A stretch of 64,000 bases of DNA from an uncultured Gemmataceae bacterium (GCA_937923405.1 CALDUY010000029.1:99692-163691); one strand, 5' to 3'. Numbered from the stretch's first letter, positions 1 through 10,110 are shown. The notes: generated by a model from the letters alone, not told the origin. Program-made: numbers and translations.

Positions 1-3000
1 CACCGTCGGGCAACAACAAAACGAGGTTGTCGTCTGGGTCGGTCGGCTGGCCGGGACACACGGCAACGACGACGAGTACCGCCGCGGTGGTGGCCACGAT
101 CGGTTTGCGGATGGCCCAGACGAGAAAGGCAATGAAGGTCAACGCCAAGGCCAAAAGCAGTGGCCACCAAGCCAATGGCACCAGCGCCGAAGGCAGCCAG
201 GCAACGGCTAGACCGGCACCGGCCAAACTGAGCAGCAGCACTTGCCAATACGAGTTAAGGGATCTTCGATAGAGAAAAAGTAGTCCCGCCGCCAGTACTC
301 CCGCCAGCAGCAGACCACCCGCGGTCACCCAGTTCGCTCGCACCACGACGAGAGATTCTTCCGACGTTCCCGCGACCGGTATCCAGGTGGTCCAACCAGT
401 CAGATCTTCAGCAGGACGGAACAGGCCCGGTTGCGTCGGCCTGGTTCGGCCTGAGCTGAGCCATTCCACCGCAGTGACGTATCTTCCGGTGACGTCCCGG
501 CCATGCACGGCAGCATCCGTGATGGCGTTGTGCAGTGCCGCAGGCACCGTCGTCGAGAGGTCGCGCAGTTGCTCCCGAGTCGTCAAAATGACGGCGTTGG
601 GCAGCGGCAACAGGATGAGCGATTGTTCCTCCCAAGGAGCCAAGGCATCCTGTTCGTCCAGGCGAGCGCGTAACTGCACCCGAGTCGCCAGGGTGTAGCC
701 ACCCCGTCCCAGTGCCAGGCGATCGATCAAAACCGGAACCGATACGCCGAGGGTTTCACCTACGAGTTGTTCGACGAGCAGGGCTAAGGCAAGCGAGGTA
801 CCGCCATGCTCGGCACACAAGGCGGCACAGGCATCGATCACCGTTCGCCGAGTTGCTTCTCGGGAATCGACCGTTTGGCTGCTCCACGCTGGCCCTAGTT
901 GAAACAGATCCAGCAAGCGCGACGTGGTCGGACGCGGCCCAGCATCATGACGGCCATCGGGCAACAGCAGGGTGCGGCCATCTCTCAACGGCAACAATCC
1001 CGGAGGCAACAGCCAGCGGCGTTCGAAGGCCGCCGGCGCGACGGGAAGTTCGGGGGCGGGAGCGTGCAGAACGAAGCCGATTCCGTCGCCGGTCGTCGAC
1101 GTGGAGTACAGCAACTCATACAGGACAAGTTCCTGATTGAGCGGCACGGGCAGGGCGACCGTGTATTGCTCGTCGAGCCTGGCTCCGTGTTCCAGCCATT
1201 GTCCGGCGATGGCGACGGCGAGCAGGTTGCTCCTAGGGGGCAGGCGGATCGGCAAGGTACGCTGGGGCCAGCGCGCCAGACGGAAGCGAAGATGATGGTA
1301 CAGTTCGCCGTTGGTGGTCAGCCAGCTGGTCAGTCGCGTTCGTTCGATGGCCGCATCTTCGCGCGGACCAGGACTGCTGGGACGATTTTCTAACACTAGA
1401 CGTGGCATCTGCCCAGTGTAGCGATAGCCGCGACGATCCGACGAAGAGCGCGGCAGCTCGCGCAGGCCACTTCGCTCGACAACGCCCACGTCGGCATCGT
1501 TCAGCTGAATGGTCAATTCGCCCTGTTGACGCACTGCTCCGGGCACGGTGACAAACGGCACCTCCCAAAGATTGCCGTCACGTGGCACGAGCAAACGGGT
1601 AGCTCGTAAAGTGGTCGATTTGCGAGCCGACAGGGGGCGATCGAACCACAAGCGCCAGGCCGAGCCAGCAGGACGGGCGGCGAGTAAAGTCAGAGTGTGC
1701 AGAGGCGAACAGGGATCGAGAGCCGCCAGGGCGACCGAGGCATCGATAGCGGGCAGCGGCTCGCTGCGGATCGGCGGGCCAGTAGCGTTGCCGGTGCGCC
1801 ACTCCCAGAGCGGCCCTTCCCCATCGAGCAGGCGAACGTCTACATAAGCCGGCGTGCCGCTCTCGCCTTCGACGGTAAGGCGAGTATCCAGCACGGCTCG
1901 GCGACCGGCGAGCAACAATTCCGAAGCGATCCGTGCCAGCAAGCGCGGTGGGCGTCCCTCGATTCGCAGCCTTCCAGTAAGACTTTCTCCACGAAACGGA
2001 TAGTAATAATCCGGATTAGACTTGCCCCATGGTCCCCCTGCGATTGCCTCTCCAGGGACAAAGGAACTGGAGACGCTGGCTCGGTAGGTTTGTTCGTCGA
2101 ACTCGATGGCCAGGCCACCCTCGCGATAGCGCGCACCAAGCGGCACGACGTCAGGGAAGGGCCACTCTCCGGTTGGGCCGTCGGTACGGCGGAGTCGCAC
2201 CACCAGTGACGTGGTCGCCTCGCCGGCCCCCATTCGCAGAGGGCGACGCAGTTCGACGAGCAGCCGCGTGCCACGCTTGTCAGAGCGCACGCCCCAGCTG
2301 CGCAGAAGGTCCGTCGGCGTCAGCTCGACCGTATCGACCTCCCAGGCTGGAGGCAGTCGTAGCGGTAGTTGAAACAGCTGGCCCTGGCGTAGTTCATAGT
2401 CGATCTGGGTGACCAGCTCCATGCCGTCGCTGGCCAGTTTCCACCAAGACTGCTGCCCGGCGCGAAACTCGACACCGCCGGCCTGGATCTGTCCACCGGG
2501 GCGGCGCGGTCGGCCCGCAGCGGTGGCCAATCCGCCTCCTTGCAACGTCAGTCGCCGCAGCGTGATGCCGGCCTCGGCTTCGGGAATCAGCGACGAGTCG
2601 ATCAGCCGATAGTCCCCCGGTTGCCAGGACAGCAAGCGTAGCTCCGGATGCAGCCATAGTTCCAAGGTTTCGCCACGCGGCACGGTGCCCAACAGTTGCA
2701 GCGAGGGACTGGTCCACGGCACGACAATAGCTCGGTTGGGTTGCGGCTCGGTGGGCAGCTCGCTGGCCAGTGGTGCCACGCAGCGAATCTCGATCACGCC
2801 CTCACGCAAGGGTTTACCCAGGCGAATCATCAGACGGCCCGGTTGTTGGGCGGCGACTGGCAGTGTATCCCAGCGTTCGATCTCTGGAGCCTGCACCTCG
2901 ACGGGACGCAAGAGTGGGTCGTATTCGCAGACCAGCTCGCGGACATCCTGGCCCAAAGCCTCGACATTGAACAGGCTGGTCGTCTCCAGGCCGTCGGGGG

Positions 3001-3778
3001 AGAGTCGCTGCGTCATTTTGTGCCAACTTAAGACGAGAGAAGATCCTTCGGTCTCGGCACGACGCAGCAACAAGGTCAATTGTGACTTGCCGCCGATCGG
3101 CAATCGCCACAATTGCCGGTTCGGGGTGGCCGTGGGATGCGGTCCGGAAACCAGCGACCCATCGATCAACGACAGCAGCCGATCCGCCGGCAGCTCGACC
3201 TCCAGTGAACCAGCAGGACACTCCGGCAAGCGTAGATCGACGAGCAAGCCTTCCGGGCGTGGCTCGGTGCGTGCCGACCACTCGAAGGTAACGGTCTGTT
3301 CCCCGGGCTGATCGAGGTACAACGCTAGTGAGCGGCCTTTGCCGTCGCCTTCACTGAAGGTGGTCAGTATGGCGTCACGGTTATCGAGACGCGGCTGCTT
3401 GACGGCCAGATTGAAGCTAGCTCCCTCACCTGTGAGTTTCAGCAGAGCCGGGGCAGGGCCTTGCAACGAGACGCGCCATTGCGCCGTACCGACCAGGGCC
3501 GAACTCTCAGAGAGACTGGCTCGATAGCGAGCCTCGATCAATTTAGGAGCAGAGAGGGCCTTTTTACCTCGGGCGGCTTCGCGGACCAACTGCTCGAACT
3601 GGGAACGTGGCAGGCGAGTCAGCACCCCTTCCTTGAGCCGTTTCAGTTCCTCCGACCACCGCGACTGGGGAAGCAGCACACGACGAAGCGGCAACGGATC
3701 CGGCTCCTCGGAAACGGCTCCCGTGGCGACAGCCCCCAGCACGACCGTGAACAATAACCCCAGAATCGCGCGCGTCAT
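1..3778 (-). CDS. Giant secreted/membrane protein, partial (runs off left edge)
   Basis: The frame starting at the ATG at 3778-3776 stays open to base 1, so more than 1,250 codons are visible and the end is missing. The first ~20 residues (MTRAILGLLFTVVLGAVATG) are a signal peptide. The body looks like beta-rich extracellular domains, and the last visible ~130 residues, near bases 1-390, hold three or four hydrophobic membrane segments. The start codon overlaps the stop of the upstream gene as ATGA, which implies translational coupling. The N-terminal layout (signal peptide, a short segment around LTRLPRSQFEQLVREA, then a domain starting KLIEARYRASLS) resembles that of its upstream neighbour, so the two look like distant paralogues. 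I do not recognise a named family. It probably acts at the cell envelope. Confidence 0.8.
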   Translation of the reverse strand, partial: MTRAILGLLFTVVLGAVATGAVSEEPDPLPLRRVLLPQSRWSEELKRLKEGVLTRLPRSQFEQLVREAARGKKALSAPKLIEARYRASLSESSALVGTAQWRVSLQGPAPALLKLTGEGASFNLAVKQPRLDNRDAILTTFSEGDGKGRSLALYLDQPGEQTVTFEWSARTEPRPEGLLVDLRLPECPAGSLEVELPADRLLSLIDGSLVSGPHPTATPNRQLWRLPIGGKSQLTLLLRRAETEGSSLVLSWHKMTQRLSPDGLETTSLFNVEALGQDVRELVCEYDPLLRPVEVQAPEIERWDTLPVAAQQPGRLMIRLGKPLREGVIEIRCVAPLASELPTEPQPNRAIVVPWTSPSLQLLGTVPRGETLELWLHPELRLLSWQPGDYRLIDSSLIPEAEAGITLRRLTLQGGGLATAAGRPRRPGGQIQAGGVEFRAGQQSWWKLASDGMELVTQIDYELRQGQLFQLPLRLPPAWEVDTVELTPTDLLRSWGVRSDKRGTRLLVELRRPLRMGAGEATTSLVVRLRRTDGPTGEWPFPDVVPLGARYREGGLAIEFDEQTYRASVSSSFVPGEAIAGGPWGKSNPDYYYPFRGESLTGRLRIEGRPPRLLARIASELLLAGRRAVLDTRLTVEGESGTPAYVDVRLLDGEGPLWEWRTGNATGPPIRSEPLPAIDASVALAALDPCSPLHTLTLLAARPAGSAWRLWFDRPLSARKSTTLRATRLLVPRDGNLWEVPFVTVPGAVRQQGELTIQLNDADVGVVERSGLRELPRSSSDRRGYRYTGQMPRLVLENRPSSPGPREDAAIERTRLTSWLTTNGELYHHLRFRLARWPQRTLPIRLPPRSNLLAVAIAGQWLEHGARLDEQYTVALPVPLNQELVLYELLYSTSTTGDGIGFVLHAPAPELPVAPAAFERRWLLPPGLLPLRDGRTLLLPDGRHDAGPRPTTSRLLDLFQLGPAWSSQTVDSREATRRTVIDACAALCAEHGGTSLALALLVEQLVGETLGVSVPVLIDRLALGRGGYTLATRVQLRARLDEQDALAPWEEQSLILLPLPNAVILTTREQLRDLSTTVPAALHNAITDAAVHGRDVTGRYVTAVEWLSSGRTRPTQPGLFRPAEDLTGWTTWIPVAGTSEESLVVVRANWVTAGGLLLAGVLAAGLLFLYRRSLNSYWQVLLLSLAGAGLAVAWLPSALVPLAWWPLLLALALTFIAFLVWAIRKPIVATTAAVLVVVAVCPGQPTDPDDNLVLLLPDG

Positions 3779-6700
3779 AGCGGTCGTCCCGTGCGTTCCA
3801 CACTACTGCCCATCGGACGAGGCACATCGACGGTCGAAGGTTCGACCGGCGGTCGGGCTGGTTCGGGCCGCGATAGCGAGGAGCCTTGCTTAGAACGACT
3901 GAAGCTCGGCAGAAAAACCAGCTGCCGACGATAGCGTTCGTGCAACCCCCACTGCACCAGACCCAGTACGGCCAGCACGAGCACGCCAGGTATGGCCCCG
4001 TAGGCCAACTCACTGGCCAGCAGTGGCCAGAGAAAGGCCACCACTAGCACCAGCACTAGCACCGTCAGCAACAGCAGCCAAGCACTGGTTCGCACCTGCC
4101 CGCCAGGCATGGGGATCGACAACCACCACAAAGCGAGGCCCAGCAGCGTGACGGTCAACGAACAAAGCAACAGCCAGACCTGTCGCGGGGCGTGAACCAG
4201 CTGAAGGATAGTGGCTCCGTCATGCCAGAGGACGAGTGAAGGAGCCTCATCCTCCGTTGGGCGCGGGGGGAATTCGCCGGCAAACCAGCGTTCCAACTCG
4301 GCGGTCCGAATGGCGGACTCGGGAGCCGGCAGCCAGCCGCGCCAGCCCCAACGCAGTGGTGCCGATGGTCCGGGTTCGGGAGCCAACACAATTCGGTTAG
4401 CGGGAAGGCGAATTTGCCAACGTGTCGGAATTTCCGCCAGGTCGCCGAGGAGGCGCGGCAGAACTAGCGGCGTCGTCAGCGTCGTGGCCTGAACTCTTCC
4501 CGGATCCAACCGATAGGAAATATCCAAAATAGCCGGCTTCCGTACTAGGTCTGGAGCCAGACGCAGTCGCACGATCCGGCCGCGCTGTTCGGCTCGCTCG
4601 GTAGGGACTGGCTCGGGGCTTACCTGTCGACCGTCCAATTTGACTTCCAGGCCGATCATCGACGATGGAGCCGGCAGCTCTATTTCCAAAGAGCGCGCGG
4701 CCAGGCGGGCCACTCGGTAGCTGACGTGGTACGACTGCATGCCATTGGCCGCTACCTGCACTCGGGCCAGGGCACGTTCTAGTAGCGCCGGCGTCGCTGG
4801 TTCTCCGTACCCCAGATCGAGCATCAATGGCTGATCGACCCGTTCGGAGCGTACCACGAGAACCGGCAGTTGCGACCGGCCAGCCACGATCTCAATGTTC
4901 TGCTCACTCCAGCCAGGAGCCGCCAACGCAAACGGCCCGCCCTCGCTCCAGAGCCGAACCCGCGTCTCGCCGCGCGTCGTCTGTTCCGGCACAACCAGGG
5001 GTATGGAAACCGGTTCCCCCAAGGGCACACTAGCCAGCGGCACCGAGTATTCCAGGATTAGCAACGGCTGACGAGCGTCGGCGGGAAGGATGGTGACGGT
5101 CTCCTTAGAGCGGCCCTCGACAAGGCGTCCGCCTTCACGCAGTTGCACTCGCCCCGCTAGCGCTGCTGGAAGTTTCAGATTCAGCCGAGACGAGGCTTGT
5201 GGCAAGGTATAGCGCAGCTCGTGACGAATGCGGGCCTCGGCGGGCAGCAGGGTGACATCGATCAGCGACGTCACTTGGACCGGCGGACGGTACGGTTGCC
5301 AGGACAGTTCCAGCGTCTCCGGCGCGGCGCGGGGATAACGCCAGGTCAGTTCGTGTGTGGTCTGTCGCGTCAGCTCCAATCCGGGAACAGCCATCGAGGC
5401 CACTAGCTCGACCATCGGCGGCACCTGTGCGGTGATCGTGCCGTCCTGCTCTAGCGTACCAATCGGACGCGGTAAGCCGAGTATGACTTTATCTGGATTT
5501 TTCAGATCTACAATAGAAGAATAATTAGCGTCAACTCGAACAGAGAACGGCGTGAGGACGGCATCGGGACCGCCTCGGGACAGGCGAAACTCGACGGTGC
5601 GTGTGGCCGGGTCATACTGCACACCGCGCACTCGATCCGGCAGTTGGAACCCGCTTTCTTCGTTGTAGGTACAGCCCTCGGGGAGGCGGACGGAGAAGCG
5701 ATCGACCTCGGCCCAGCGTGGCGTAACCGTCAGACTCGACTGCACCTGCCAGCGTGGCCCCTCGGGCGAATCCGTCGTCAGCACGAACAGATGAGCGGCG
5801 CGGGTTTTGATCTGACCGCGAACACTTTCGGCCTCGATCTCCAGCCAGGACGGCGAACCCCGCCAGCTGCCCCCACCGGGACCGTAGCGAAACGCCGCCG
5901 CCAGATTCGGCTCGCGTCGCAACTCCTCGTCAGTAGCCCCGCGACGAGTCAGGTCAGCATAGGCGGTGAACTCTAGGTGCCAGTCCGGCAGTGAATTGGT
6001 CACTAACAGCGTGCCGATCTGTCGAGCCGCCCCGACGACGGCGAAGGGCCCGATGCCCACACCTTTTCCTGAACCGGGTTTCGGTGCAGCCTGACTGTGC
6101 AGGATCGTCACCGTCAGCGGTGCGGCGCTCGGCTCCTTCAGACGAATGGTTCGTAACGACACCAGCTTTTGATCGGCGACGGCGATGTTCTGAACCCGTG
6201 CTTCATCCTCGGGACTGACCTTGATCTGGGCGTGGACCGGCACCAACAGTTGCCATTGATTCGTCTGACCGCCTCGGGTTCGCAGCACCAGTTTGGCCTC
6301 GGTGGACAGTTCCGGCTGGTCTTCTCGTCGCTCGACCCGAGTAAGGATCTGTCCCTCGGCTTCGAGAACCGCCGTCGAGGCCGCCGCTCCCGCCCCGCGC
6401 CAGGCCAGCTCGAGCTTCTCGACAGGGCCAAGCCCACCCGATAGTCGATTTCCTTGCAGCGACAATAGCGATTCGGCGAGCGGTTTGCCTCCCAGGCGAA
6501 TCTCCCGTGCCCCAGCGGGTAGTTCTAACTCTAGTGTGGTAATGGCGGCGCGGGGCAGATCCAGCGCTAGACTGCTGCCAGAACTGGTCGTGTTTACCGG
6601 CAGGACGAATTCCAGGGTCAGCTGATGATCGCCTGGCTTGTCGATCTCGACCACGAACCCCTCCTCGTCGCTGGCCCGTCCTCGCGTCGCGGGACTCCGC

Positions 6701-7164
6701 AAGCGCGGGGTGCGACCCTCCAGCGATACTCCCGTGGCGATCCCCGGACTACAGGCCAACCGCACGCTTTCGTTGGCTTGCTCGGTCTCGAACTCGAACA
6801 AGGCTGACAGCGTGGCCAGATTGCCTTCGATCTTGCCTTTCAGCTGCACTCGCGAAGGCGTGCGGACACTCGGTCGCTCGACTTGCTTTTTCAGCCGCTC
6901 TAGTTCGTCCAACAGCGACTTGTACTTCTCCGGCGTCAGGACAAACGCTCCGGGAGGCAGTTTCATCAAGGCGTCGCGGAAGTTGTCATAGACGGCAATA
7001 ATCGATCCCGGGGGCAACGTGGTCTCTTTCGCTAGTTTGTTGGCCTTGTCGCGAGACTCCGGCTTGTCCTGAGTCTGTTCCTCGGCGCGCGGTTCCGCCG
7101 CCAGGGCCACCAGTCCCACCAGCAGTAACATCAGCGTGATACCACGGATGACAGTCGCGTGCAA
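3775..7164 (-). CDS. Giant secreted protein with C-terminal membrane helices (1129 aa)
   Basis: The start is a TTG preceded by GGAGGAA at a good distance; the next in-frame ATG (7131) would cut into the signal peptide. Residues 1-28 are a signal peptide (GITLMLLLVGLVALAAEP). A charged helix around 75-95 (KYKSLLDELERLKKQVE) is followed by about 850 residues of beta-strand-rich sequence without a motif I can name. Hydrophobic segments near residues 1000-1080 anchor the C-terminus, and the tail is rich in Pro, Arg and Ser. It overlaps the next gene by ATGA, so the two are one operon. I infer a membrane-anchored envelope protein facing the periplasm. Function unknown. Confidence 0.85.
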   Translation of the reverse strand: MHATVIRGITLMLLLVGLVALAAEPRAEEQTQDKPESRDKANKLAKETTLPPGSIIAVYDNFRDALMKLPPGAFVLTPEKYKSLLDELERLKKQVERPSVRTPSRVQLKGKIEGNLATLSALFEFETEQANESVRLACSPGIATGVSLEGRTPRLRSPATRGRASDEEGFVVEIDKPGDHQLTLEFVLPVNTTSSGSSLALDLPRAAITTLELELPAGAREIRLGGKPLAESLLSLQGNRLSGGLGPVEKLELAWRGAGAAASTAVLEAEGQILTRVERREDQPELSTEAKLVLRTRGGQTNQWQLLVPVHAQIKVSPEDEARVQNIAVADQKLVSLRTIRLKEPSAAPLTVTILHSQAAPKPGSGKGVGIGPFAVVGAARQIGTLLVTNSLPDWHLEFTAYADLTRRGATDEELRREPNLAAAFRYGPGGGSWRGSPSWLEIEAESVRGQIKTRAAHLFVLTTDSPEGPRWQVQSSLTVTPRWAEVDRFSVRLPEGCTYNEESGFQLPDRVRGVQYDPATRTVEFRLSRGGPDAVLTPFSVRVDANYSSIVDLKNPDKVILGLPRPIGTLEQDGTITAQVPPMVELVASMAVPGLELTRQTTHELTWRYPRAAPETLELSWQPYRPPVQVTSLIDVTLLPAEARIRHELRYTLPQASSRLNLKLPAALAGRVQLREGGRLVEGRSKETVTILPADARQPLLILEYSVPLASVPLGEPVSIPLVVPEQTTRGETRVRLWSEGGPFALAAPGWSEQNIEIVAGRSQLPVLVVRSERVDQPLMLDLGYGEPATPALLERALARVQVAANGMQSYHVSYRVARLAARSLEIELPAPSSMIGLEVKLDGRQVSPEPVPTERAEQRGRIVRLRLAPDLVRKPAILDISYRLDPGRVQATTLTTPLVLPRLLGDLAEIPTRWQIRLPANRIVLAPEPGPSAPLRWGWRGWLPAPESAIRTAELERWFAGEFPPRPTEDEAPSLVLWHDGATILQLVHAPRQVWLLLCSLTVTLLGLALWWLSIPMPGGQVRTSAWLLLLTVLVLVLVVAFLWPLLASELAYGAIPGVLVLAVLGLVQWGLHERYRRQLVFLPSFSRSKQGSSLSRPEPARPPVEPSTVDVPRPMGSSVERTGRPL

Positions 7165-7413
7165 CGAAACTTCCTCCAGGGAGAGCGCGGATCCGGCGAC
7201 GGGAATCGGAGCGATTATACCAGTTTGGCAAGCCGCTTCGGGAGGGAAAAGCGAGCGGTTTGGGCAAACCGCGTCAACCGCGAAGACCGAATGGGAGGAC
7301 GCTGTCGAGTGATCCTCAGCTGTCGCTAGTTACTCCCTTACTCACCGTTTGTAAATGGTGATAACGGCACAAGCGCGACGGCTCACCCCGCTGCCTTGCC
7401 GGCGTCTTTCTAT

Positions 7414-8022
7414 CTAACTGAGGGTCTGCAGAACCACGCCGGAGAGTTCGCCCAGATCGCTCGGCGGAGGGGCTTCTAGCGGTGATCGACTTCGCGAACG
7501 CTCGGACGCCACCAGGAAGCCGAACTCGTCGGCGAGTCGATAGATCGCTCGGCTCGAGTCAGGATTGTCCACAATCAGCAGATTCACCCCAGCCTGACGC
7601 AGCATCAGCGCCTCGGACTCGTCGAGGGAGGAGACGGCTCGACTGCTCAGTGGCAGCTTCTTGCCGTTGAGCTTCAACCCTTCGCTGGTCCATTGCAGGC
7701 GTCTCAGCCCGTGTCGCACCTCGACGGTATCGACGCGCTGTTCGTCCTGCCACAGTTCCAGCCGACCCAGGTAGAGATGCGGCGAGAGCGGCTCCCACAG
7801 GCTCGCCTCGGGAATAAGAATCCGCGCCGACAGCGCGTCCAACGGGCGAAGGGGATAGGCCACTTCGATGGTGGCAGCGAAGCGGCAGCGCGGCCCCATG
7901 CAGCGACCACGTAACTGCGTTTTCGAGTCGCAATACTCCGGAATAATCTGGACACGTAGTTCTGCCGAGGCGGGAACCAAGTTGTGATCGATCAGCATCA
8001 CCTGGACAATGCGATTGCTCAT
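7414..8022 (-). CDS. Short glycoside hydrolase family 2-like protein (202 aa)
   Basis: The middle of this protein reads like the immunoglobulin-like domain of GH2 enzymes (LWEPLSPHLYLGRLELW, then VRHGLRRLQW) and the entry to the TIM barrel (LKLNGKKLPLSSRAV). The catalytic barrel with its two glutamates is absent: the chain stops about 80 residues after the barrel would begin. There is no signal peptide. It starts 9 bp after queA ends, so it is probably cotranscribed. It may be a remnant of a GH2 enzyme or a small stand-alone carbohydrate-binding protein. I cannot assign an activity. Confidence 0.6.
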   Translation of the reverse strand: MSNRIVQVMLIDHNLVPASAELRVQIIPEYCDSKTQLRGRCMGPRCRFAATIEVAYPLRPLDALSARILIPEASLWEPLSPHLYLGRLELWQDEQRVDTVEVRHGLRRLQWTSEGLKLNGKKLPLSSRAVSSLDESEALMLRQAGVNLLIVDNPDSSRAIYRLADEFGFLVASERSRSRSPLEAPPPSDLGELSGVVLQTLS

Positions 8023-8031
8023 CTGTCGTTC

Positions 8032-9048
8032 TCACAAAATCAACATCGCGTCGCCGTAGCTGTAGAAGCGGTAGCGCTGTTGCACCGCCTCGGCGTAGGC
8101 GGCACGGATCGCTTCCAGACTGGCGAAGGCACTGACCAACAGCAATAAACTCGATCGTGGAAGATGGAAATTCGTCACCAAGGCATCAACGACCCGGAAC
8201 TCGAACGGAGGACAGATCGTTAGATCCGTCAGGCCGGACCATCCCGACGAGTCCGCCCCTGCCGATTCCAGCACACGCACGCTGGTGGTGCCGACCGCAA
8301 CCACGCGCCCACCTCGGGCTTTGCAGGCGCCAATCGCTGTGGCCGTTTCCGTCGGCAGTTCGCCCCACTCTGCCTCGACGCGATGTTGCCGCACGTCTTC
8401 GACCTTGACTGGCTGAAACGTCCCGGGGCCGACATGCAATGTGACAAAAGCACGATCAATACCGCGTTGGGCCAACCGCTCGAACAGTTCGGTGGTGAAG
8501 TGCAGCCCGGCAGTGGGAGCGGCGACGGCTCCAGCCTGTCGGGCATAGAGCGTCTGATAGCGTTCCTGGTCGGCGGAATGGGCGCGGCCTTTGCGGATGT
8601 AAGGCGGAATGGGCACCTGTCCATGTCGGGCCAGCACGTCGGCGAACGATCCAGGCTCGCCAGGCCGGGCCAACCAACGCCCCGTGGGCAGCTTCTCCAC
8701 GAGTTGTAGGGGCAACTCACCCGCCAGCAGAGTCTCTCCCGCCAACAAGGTGCCGCGCGTCTGCAGCAGTAATTCCCACAGACCGCCGGGATGTTCCCGC
8801 ACGAACAGGCCTTCCCATTTGCCCTGTGTCTGGACCCGAACACCGACGAGTCGGGCCGCCACTACCCGCGTGTCGTTCAGGATCAGCAGATCACCCGGAG
8901 TTAGCAGATCGGGTAACTCGGCAAAGATGCGATGTTCGCGGCCCACGCCTCGCCGCAGCACCAACAGTCGGGAGGCATCGCGACGCGCGGCGGGTTCCTG
9001 AGCAATCAGTTCGTCCGGTAGGTCGTAGTCGAACTCCTCTAGATTCAT
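8032..9048 (-). CDS. queA: S-adenosylmethionine:tRNA ribosyltransferase-isomerase QueA
   Basis: QueA transfers and isomerises the ribosyl moiety of SAM to 7-aminomethyl-7-deazaguanine at position 34 of tRNAs, giving epoxyqueuosine. The 338-residue frame begins MNLEEFDYDLPDELIAQEPA, the usual QueA N-terminus, and continues with LLILNDTRVVAARL, PIPPYIRKG, AAPTAGLHFT, HVGPGTFQPV and TSVRVLES, all typical of the family. An in-frame extension of 61 codons upstream is open but has no family similarity, so I place the start at the ATG at 9048. It is divergent from metF. Other queuosine genes are not in the window. Confidence 0.95.
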   Translation of the reverse strand: MNLEEFDYDLPDELIAQEPAARRDASRLLVLRRGVGREHRIFAELPDLLTPGDLLILNDTRVVAARLVGVRVQTQGKWEGLFVREHPGGLWELLLQTRGTLLAGETLLAGELPLQLVEKLPTGRWLARPGEPGSFADVLARHGQVPIPPYIRKGRAHSADQERYQTLYARQAGAVAAPTAGLHFTTELFERLAQRGIDRAFVTLHVGPGTFQPVKVEDVRQHRVEAEWGELPTETATAIGACKARGGRVVAVGTTSVRVLESAGADSSGWSGLTDLTICPPFEFRVVDALVTNFHLPRSSLLLLVSAFASLEAIRAAYAEAVQQRYRFYSYGDAMLIL

Positions 9049-9081
9049 GCTGTGTATTGTAGGACAACCTGAGCCGCTTCC

Positions 9082-9106
9082 GAGCGGAGGCCGTAAGTCC
9101 TCCGTG
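9082..9106 (+). repeat. 25-bp hairpin repeat, copy 1
   Basis: This 25-base unit starts GAGCGGAGG and ends CCTCCGTG, giving a GGAGG/CCTCC stem. It lies between the divergent queA and metF genes. The other copies are at 19643-19667, 24697-24721, 24735-24759 and 37727-37751. Confidence 0.75.
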
Positions 9107-9201
9107 TTCCCGGCCATTTTCGTAGCCGGCGAATCGAGGTTGGCAAAAGCACCTGGTTTCGCGACAATCGCTAGCAACAGCGGCTGTCGAGAGGGAGACT
9201 C

Positions 9202-10110
9202 ATGCACATTCAGGATATTTTCGCGTCGCATTGTCCAACCTTCAGTTTCGAGTTCTTTCCGCCCAAGAGCGAGGAAGGATTTCAGGAACTATTTCAGACG
9301 ATTGCTCGACTGCAGGAACTGAAACCGTCGTTCGTCTCGGTTACCTACGGAGCAGGTGGGTCGACTCGGGAGCGGACCCACGATCTGATTGTGCGCATTC
9401 AGCGCGAGACCAACCTGACTGCGGTGTCGCATCTGACCTGCGTCTGCCACAGCGAGGCCGAATTGGCGGCGATCCTCGATCGCTATGCTGAGTCGGGAAT
9501 CGAGAATATCCTGGCCTTGGGAGGTGATCCGCCGCGTGATCGAGCTGACTACGATCGTAGCCAGGATGCCTTCCGCTATGCCAGCCAACTGGTGCGATTC
9601 ATTCGCGAGCATGGCAAACGTCCCGGTCCGCGCGGCTTCGGCATCGGGGTGGCCGGCTTCCCCGAGGGACACCCCGGCACCCCCAATCGACTTCGCGAGA
9701 TGGAGTATCTCAAGCAAAAGATTGACGCAGGCGCGGACTACATCTGCACCCAGCTCTTCTTCGACAATCGTGACTTCTACGACTTCCGCGAACGCTGCGA
9801 CCATGCCGGGATTCGTGTGCCGATTCTGGCCGGCATCATGCCGATTACCTCGCGTGCGGGAATGACACGCATGGCCGAGTTGGCCCTGGGGGCGCGCTTC
9901 CCGGCCAAACTGCTGCGAGCCATCGATCGCTGTGCGGATGAAGAGTCAGTGGCGCGAGTCGGCATTCACTGGGCAACCGAACAGTGCCGCGACCTGCTGG
10001 ACAATCAGGTGCGGGGAATCCACTTCTACACGCTCAACCGCAGTGATGCGACTCGGCAGATTTACCAGAACTTAGGAGTCAAAGATTCTGTCGCCCTCCG
10101 GGCAGGCTGA
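9202..10110 (+). CDS. metF: 5,10-methylenetetrahydrofolate reductase
   Basis: MetF reduces methylenetetrahydrofolate to methyltetrahydrofolate with an FAD cofactor, supplying methyl groups for methionine synthesis. The 302-residue length is normal. Family motifs are present in order: FSFEFFPPKSEEG at residues 13-25, VTYGAGGSTR near 48-57, HLTCVCHS, ILALGGDPP, GVAGFPEGHP and ADYICTQLFFDN. The ATG is preceded by GAGGGAGA at good spacing. It stands alone, divergent from queA, with no methionine synthase nearby. I saw no recognisable SAM riboswitch in the 153-bp intergenic space. Confidence 0.96.
   Translation: MHIQDIFASHCPTFSFEFFPPKSEEGFQELFQTIARLQELKPSFVSVTYGAGGSTRERTHDLIVRIQRETNLTAVSHLTCVCHSEAELAAILDRYAESGIENILALGGDPPRDRADYDRSQDAFRYASQLVRFIREHGKRPGPRGFGIGVAGFPEGHPGTPNRLREMEYLKQKIDAGADYICTQLFFDNRDFYDFRERCDHAGIRVPILAGIMPITSRAGMTRMAELALGARFPAKLLRAIDRCADEESVARVGIHWATEQCRDLLDNQVRGIHFYTLNRSDATRQIYQNLGVKDSVALRAG

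Noticed and set aside
1233..3281. Minus-strand frames of 74-155 codons inside 1-3778
   Set aside because: They lie in other frames of the long open gene that starts at 3778 and runs off the left edge.
9049..9231. N-terminal extension of QueA by 61 codons
   Set aside because: The extension has no QueA likeness and crosses the divergent promoter space; the family start is at 9048.
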